From: Notamacropus eugenii
Taxonomy: Eukaryota; Chordata; Mammalia; Diprotodontia; Macropodidae
DNA length: 64,000 nt
Assembly (NCBI RefSeq): GCF_028372415.1
Contig: NC_092872.1
Location: 12,994,979 to 13,058,978 of the forward strand
Direction of reading: 5' to 3'
Part shown: one piece after another, positions 61,016-64,000 of the stretch
Position numbering within the stretch: position 1 is the first letter of the stretch
How the letters are laid out: every line of letters begins with the position of its first letter
Notes under the pieces: model-generated
Databases searched by the model: none
Told to the model about the DNA's origin: nothing
What the model saw: the letters and a program-made list of their open reading frames with translations, nothing else
Program-made: the position numbers and the translations under genes

Positions 61016-61249
61016 AGGCCAGCCTCTAGATAAAACAATTTCCTTATTTCTGCGGTGATTTGTTCCCCATCCTCACCCCTCCACATACCCCTTATGTACA
61101 GAAGTCACATTAAAAAAGGTGTATATCCCTGGGTAGATGCTTCAGATTTAGTCCTATAGCGGGTAGTATCTTCTGGAGCATATGAAACTTCCCAAGTGAC
61201 TGGAACTGATGAGACCAATGTCACCCTGACATCCTCTCTTTTTCCCCAG

Positions 61250-61345
61250 ATCGGACCCAGCACAGGCAGCGTCAGTGCAAGCTCCCCCCACCCCGCCTTC
61301 CACCGATGTGTGTCAACCCAGCCCCTGGAGGGACCATCTCTCGGG
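61250..61345 (+). CDS. DHX30: DHX30 second coding exon (residues 10-41)
   Basis: Seen: the acceptor TTTTTCCCCAG ends at 61249 and donor GTAAGAG begins at 61346. The 96-base exon completes the split codon G|AT (Asp10) and continues to TISR followed by a lone G (phase 1). The encoded segment contains [13 protein letters not shown] and PAPGGTISR, matching human DHX30 except Ala for Thr at residue 35. In human the next codon is Ala (G|CC) of ASRDLLKEF, so the phase fits. The exon carrying ASRDLLKEF and all dsRBD, helicase and OB-fold exons are beyond the right edge; none was recognised between 61346 and 64000. An alternative mitochondrial-leader first exon was looked for and not found in the window. 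Confidence 0.95.
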
Positions 61346-62739
61346 GTAAGAGAGGAGCCTGGTCTCCAGCACCTGTTTGGTCTATGGTCCATGGTGGGGG
61401 AAGGCAGAGTGAACTTTTTTGCCAGGGTCGTAGGAGTTTTTAGGAAGGATCCAGTTCATATCTGCCTACGTGGTTTAGACCTCAGTTGTCTCTTTTGGCA
61501 CCTCTTGTGTGGCTGAGGCTGGAGGGAAATCCAGTATGGGTTTGGGCATTTGGGATATATCCTAGGACCTCTGCCCCTTTATGCATGGTTCATGTAGCAC
61601 TGAGAATAGAGCACTAAGCACACAACAGGAATGGGTACAAGGAGTATTAACTCAGCCAAGTCTCCTGCATCTTTTTCTGGAAGGTTTAAATGACGCATTG
61701 TGACACCATTAGTAATGGACTCTTGCTTCCACTTCTTACTGAGTCACCTCAAAGCACTTCACTGACAATGAATTGAGTTCCCCTTTTGTCTGTGGAGGCT
61801 AGTCAAGAAGCCCCAGGCAAGCAGAATAATAGTTTGGAACTAAAACTTAAGGTTTCTGCACTCCCTGACGCCTACCCCCCCATGGTATCTTCTCCTCCTT
61901 CATGCTTTTTAAAACTGATAAAAGTCAGTGATGCCTGTTGTCCCTTTCTGCCTGTTAAATCATCGCTGCCAACCAAGCTTCTTCCTGAATGGCTTAGAGA
62001 TGGGTCCCATCCACTGTTCCTATGGGCTGTCTTGGTCTAACGGGTGGCATCAGCTTTGTAAATTCAGTGCTTTGTAAGCCAAGGACACCATGAAATGTGC
62101 TTGGGAGTAAGAGAATACTGCATTTACAGTAGTAAATGTTATTAAATGTACCCTCTAGTCTCCATTCTACAAAGCCCCTTCCGAACGTGGCCTTGGCACC
62201 AGGACGGACGCAGTCCATCTGACTGCTGAAGCCTCCCATTGCCAAAAAAAAAAAAAAAAAAGAGTTGATTGACCTTTTTTGTTTTCAAAATGCCCTGTAA
62301 CTCAGAAAGACTGAACATTAACATTTCCAACAAGGCAGGTGAGTGGCTCTCAGAGCAACAGATGCTCTTTGGCTTAGCTTGAAAGCAGTTACTGTGGGGA
62401 TAACCAGGCAGCCCATGGTTAGGAAATGCTTCCTTGAGCATGTGCGGTGAGAAAGGCCACTACGTGTGCTCCTAACGTAGTTGATTTTGCCCAGCGCTGG
62501 CCAATGGCCTTTAGAGAAGCCTGGAGCTGCGTCCCTGAGCTCTTTTGTTCTATGCATTGACAGTTATCTGGGCCATACTTGCTGACCTCACAGCTATGCC
62601 TCCAGAAAGCATTCACGGACGTGTGCTTTAATTCATATCTGGACATAACGTTTTAGTCACCAACACCCACTAAATTCTTTTACTCTAAGAGCACAAAAAA
62701 ATGGTGGTTAAAATGAACCGCCAGGAGAATCTAAGATTA

Positions 62740-63245
62740 GATGTTAGAGGTAATTAATTCCAACACTCCATTTTATTTAGGAGTCCCTTCTATAACATTT
62801 GTGGCTGGTGATTAGGCAACCTCTGCTTAATTAAACACTTCTAATATTGGGGAACTCACTACATTGTGAGGCAACTTCTCCCATTTTGGGGACACTCATT
62901 GTTAATAGGTCCTACTTTATATTGAGCTAAAATATGCCCTCCTCTGATTTTTCACCCATTGGTCCTAGTACTTTCTTTTGGAGCTTCACAGAGCAGATCT
63001 AATCATGTTTCCGTGTGACAGTCCTCAGTATATTTGTAGACAGTAAAGACATCTCTCCTCCGTCTTCTCTTCTCTGGGTTAAGCACCCCTAGTTTATTTA
63101 ACCTTTCCTCATACAACATGGTTTTATCACCTTCTTCAAGACATTCCTATTTGTTCAGAGAATGTTGTGTCCAAAATTGAACAGTCGTTTAAATGAGGTC
63201 TGACTAATGCCAATTGTAAAAGGATCCAGATATTATTTCCTTTCA
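62740..63245 (+). mobile_element. CR1/L3-like LINE 3' region
   Basis: 'ttctcttctctgggttaagc', 'cccctagtttatttaacctt', 'cctcatacaacatggtttta' and 'tgaggtctgactaatgcca' follow the L3/CR1 3' consensus in order. No intact frame. Confidence 0.75.
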
Positions 63246-63392
63246 AAAACTGGTATTTTGAAGAGATGGAGCTGTTGGTTTATCTCATACAAGCCAAATG
63301 TCCATACCAGCCAGGAAATGGAAAGTCTTATTTAAAACAAATTATGGGTCCACTTTAGAGATCGAGGTAGCAACCTCAACATGTATTCTCAT

Positions 63393-63560
63393 TCAGTCAG
63401 CAAGCATTTGTCTATTAAGTGCTTACTTAGTATGTGCTGGATACTGTGCTAAATGCTATAGGGACAGACATGCAAGCTCGGCGGTGCAGTGCATAGAACA
63501 CTGGCCTCAGACTCGCTGTGTGACCCTGGGCAAGTCATGTAATCCAAGAAAAAGGAAAGG
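63393..63560 (+). repeat. Ancient repeat fragment with tRNA-SINE remnant
   Basis: 63393-63475 matches 'taagtgcttacttagtatg' and 'ggatactgtgctaaatgc'. 63476-63550 is a SINE piece ('ggcggtgcagtgcatagaac', 'gaccctgggcaagtcatg'). Confidence 0.7.
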
Positions 63561-63656
63561 AGGGAGGAAAAACGATCTTATGGTCATAGCACGATCTGAT
63601 CAACTTTTGGGGGGGGGGCAGTCAAATTTACCTTCTCTTATTAGTGATCTGGAAAT

Positions 63657-63880
63657 AGGGCAGCTAGGTGTGGAAGTGGATGGAGTGCCAGGCCTGGAGT
63701 CAGAACGATTTCCCTTCCTGAGTTCAAATCTGGCCTGACACACTCACTAGCTGTGTGACCCTGGGCAAGTCACTTCACCCTGTCTGCCTCGACTTCCTCA
63801 TCTGTAAAATGAGCCGGAGAAGGAGACGACAAATAGGGGACAAGACGGAACGTGATGCCACTAACGGGTCAGGGGCGCAC
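63657..63880 (+). repeat. Marsupial tRNA-derived SINE
   Basis: 'agggcagctaggtgtggaag', 'caggcctggagtcagaacg', 'gagttcaaatctggcctgac', 'gaccctgggcaagtcacttc', then 'catctgtaaaatgagccgg'. CpG-containing and fairly well kept. Confidence 0.9.
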
Positions 63881-64000
63881 TAAGTGTGAAGAAATGACCA
63901 ATCACGGCTTGTCATTTGCTCTGCCGCGGACCGAGCCTGGCCTGAGTCCCCACGAGGCACAGTGTGCCGGACACACGGCTGGCTCCCTTCCCGAGGGTCA

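Larger units (their letters stand above)
57242..61249 (+). other. DHX30 intron between the first two coding exons
   Basis: GTAAGAA donor to TTTCCCCAG acceptor, phase 1. It contains MIR SINEs at 57330-57520 and 60770-61015, an L2-like end at 58730-58800 and an ancient repeat at 59245-59440. Open frames here (for example 57820-58056 and 60304-60579) have no family or splice support. Confidence 0.8.
61346..64000 (+). other. DHX30 intron, start only
   Basis: Opens with GTAAGAGAGG. No further DHX30 exon was recognised before the window ends. It includes an A-run at 62244-62261, a CR1/L3 remnant and SINEs listed separately. Confidence 0.75.

Overview
This is mammalian, almost certainly marsupial, chromosomal DNA. 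It carries many tRNA-derived SINEs of the marsupial type (opening GGGCAGCTAGGTGG, with a GAGTTCAAAT box), RTE LINEs with their derived SINEs, L1 copies of several ages, and old MIR/L2/CR1-L3 fragments. Two parts of coding genes are recognisable. Both lie in or near CpG islands, and the two genes point away from each other.

Layout. (1) 1-16.2 kb: intronic or intergenic DNA made mostly of old repeats: decayed L1, a 7SL RNA retrocopy, an RTE LINE 3' end and a long L2-like LINE. (2) 16.25-18.4 kb: CpG island with a minus-strand first coding exon (17433 to 16829) that ends at a perfect GTGAGT donor. It encodes a KANSL1-family N-terminus that matches neither KANSL1 nor KANSL1L; I read it as a third paralogue of this NSL-complex scaffold family. 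Its other exons would lie to the left of the window. (3) 18.7-50.4 kb: repeat-rich spacer. It contains a solo LTR with a 6-bp target duplication, a young 5'-truncated L1 with an open partial ORF2, and an intact ORF1-only (half-L1) element with 15-bp target duplications nested in an older L1 that carries a 5' inversion. (4) 50.6-54.6 kb: second CpG island with a promoter-like cluster (E-box, ETS, ACTACAACTCCC box) near 52.5 kb, a diverged short repeat, and a 31-bp G-rich minisatellite of about 15 copies. (5) 54.7-64 kb: 5' end of DHX30 on the plus strand, with two exons (57187-57241, 61250-61345) whose joined reading gives the N-terminus of the long DHX30 isoform. The rest of the gene lies to the right.

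DHX30 fixes the locus: in human it sits between SMARCC1 and MAP4 on 3p21.31. Human KANSL1 is next to MAPT and KANSL1L is near MAP2. MAP4, MAPT and MAP2 are paralogues, so a KANSL1-family gene next to DHX30/MAP4 is where a third whole-genome-duplication copy would be expected. To my knowledge the human genome has no such gene there. This is the most interesting signal in the window.

Long GC-rich reading frames on both strands of the two CpG islands are composition artefacts, apart from the KANSL1-like exon.
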